Below the pieces are notes generated by a model, which saw only the letters and a program-made list of their open reading frames with translations, was not told the DNA's origin and did no database searches. The translations under genes were made by a program, and so were the position numbers. DNA of 52,240 bases from Intestinibacillus massiliensis (GTDB lineage Bacteria > Bacillota > Clostridia > Oscillospirales > Butyricicoccaceae), in contig NZ_LT707060.1 of assembly GCF_900155735.1 (NCBI RefSeq), positions 377,362-429,601 on the forward strand. Reading direction: 5' to 3'. Positions 51,984-52,240 of the stretch are shown one piece after another (positions within the stretch are counted from its first letter, which is position 1; every line of letters starts with the position of its first letter).

Positions 51984-52240
51984 TTATTCCTCCTGTAAGT
52001 GTTTCGTTCTTTCAGTATGGGCAGGTTTACGGGGAAATATTCCGGAAAACGCGGCGCGCAGGCCGGCGGCCGCCACGAGCAGCAGCACGGCCAGCCGCGC
52101 CAGCTCGCACACGGTCAGGCAGCCCGCGATGAGCGTTTCCGCGCGCTGGAAAAAGTCGCCGATCGCCACCAGGCCGGCGGACGCGTAGGTCGGATAGGGC
52201 ACGCGCGCCGCCGTATGCACGCCGAGCAGCATCAGGTTCC
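51984..52240 (-). CDS. GerAB-like endospore germination permease (C-terminal end)
   Basis: Only the last 85 residues are inside the window; the gene continues beyond 52240. One membrane segment is clear (about AVLLLVAAAGLRAAF), with another preceding it (TLIAGCLTVCELARL). The block YPTYASAGLVAIGDFFQRAE resembles the ISIGEFLERIE-type segment near the end of GerAB/APC-type germination permeases. The call is moderate because of the short length. The end HLQEE overlaps the ribosome site of the rubrerythrin gene. Confidence 0.55.
   Translation of the reverse strand, partial: NLMLLGVHTAARVPYPTYASAGLVAIGDFFQRAETLIAGCLTVCELARLAVLLLVAAAGLRAAFSGIFPRKPAHTERTKHLQEE

Overview
The window is chromosomal DNA from a low-motility-signal, GC-rich (about 60% or more by eye) Firmicute. 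An Oscillospiraceae or Butyricicoccaceae-type gut Clostridium is the best guess. Supporting signs are a CIRCE-controlled hrcA-grpE-dnaK-dnaJ operon, a LicT/GlcT-type RNA antiterminator with matching RNA targets, an L7Ae-like gene between rpoC and rpsL, an acidic C-terminal tail on RpoB, a GerAB-like spore germination permease and aggagg-type ribosome binding sites. Placement below class level is inference. No phage, plasmid, insertion sequence, CRISPR, tRNA or rRNA was seen; most of the window is housekeeping.

Layout. 1-539: end of an M20 dipeptidase. 720-3413: a LicT-type antiterminator and PTS enzyme I, behind a promoter, an RNA antiterminator site (RAT) and an intrinsic terminator. 3428-8769 (minus strand): a small membrane protein, then an amino-sugar PTS operon transcribed IIA, HPr, GlcNAc IIBC, nagB, nagA, headed by a second promoter-RAT-terminator module almost identical to the first. 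8822-13408: cutC and an HD-domain gene fired from overlapping divergent promoters, a secreted DUF2334/polysaccharide-deacetylase-like protein, and an ECF sigma factor overlapping a membrane anti-sigma candidate with a leucine-rich-repeat ectodomain. 13422-15984: a polar amino-acid ABC importer. 16183-28800: rpoB-rpoC, L7Ae-like, rpsL, rpsG, fusA, tuf. 28890-34504: small membrane protein, recD2, comFC, an MreB/Mbl actin, and a SHOCT-domain protein. 34514-39580: AGCS amino-acid:cation symporter (minus), tadA, and a PAS-GAF-GGDEF-EAL protein behind a leader with its own terminator. 39582-44493 (minus): HrcA heat-shock operon. 44530-46283 (minus): M56 metalloprotease plus BlaI-type repressor with two palindromic sites. 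46538-51339: lepA, hemW, ACT-domain and UPF0210 pair. 51444-52240 (minus): GerAB-like permease end and rubrerythrin.

How it works together. The most coherent system is the amino-sugar PTS. Both its transcripts, the one carrying the antiterminator and enzyme I and the one carrying IIA, HPr, IIBC, NagB and NagA, end early unless an antiterminator binds the RAT. The only antiterminator in view is made from one of them, so enzyme I appears to sit in a positive loop with GlcNAc uptake. The HPr of the operon keeps His15 but has Arg where the regulatory Ser46 should be. Other regulatory points are the ECF/LRR anti-sigma pair, a c-di-GMP protein whose EAL domain has lost key residues, and a large palindromic repeat between dnaK and dnaJ. 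I saw no clearly new defence or mobile system.
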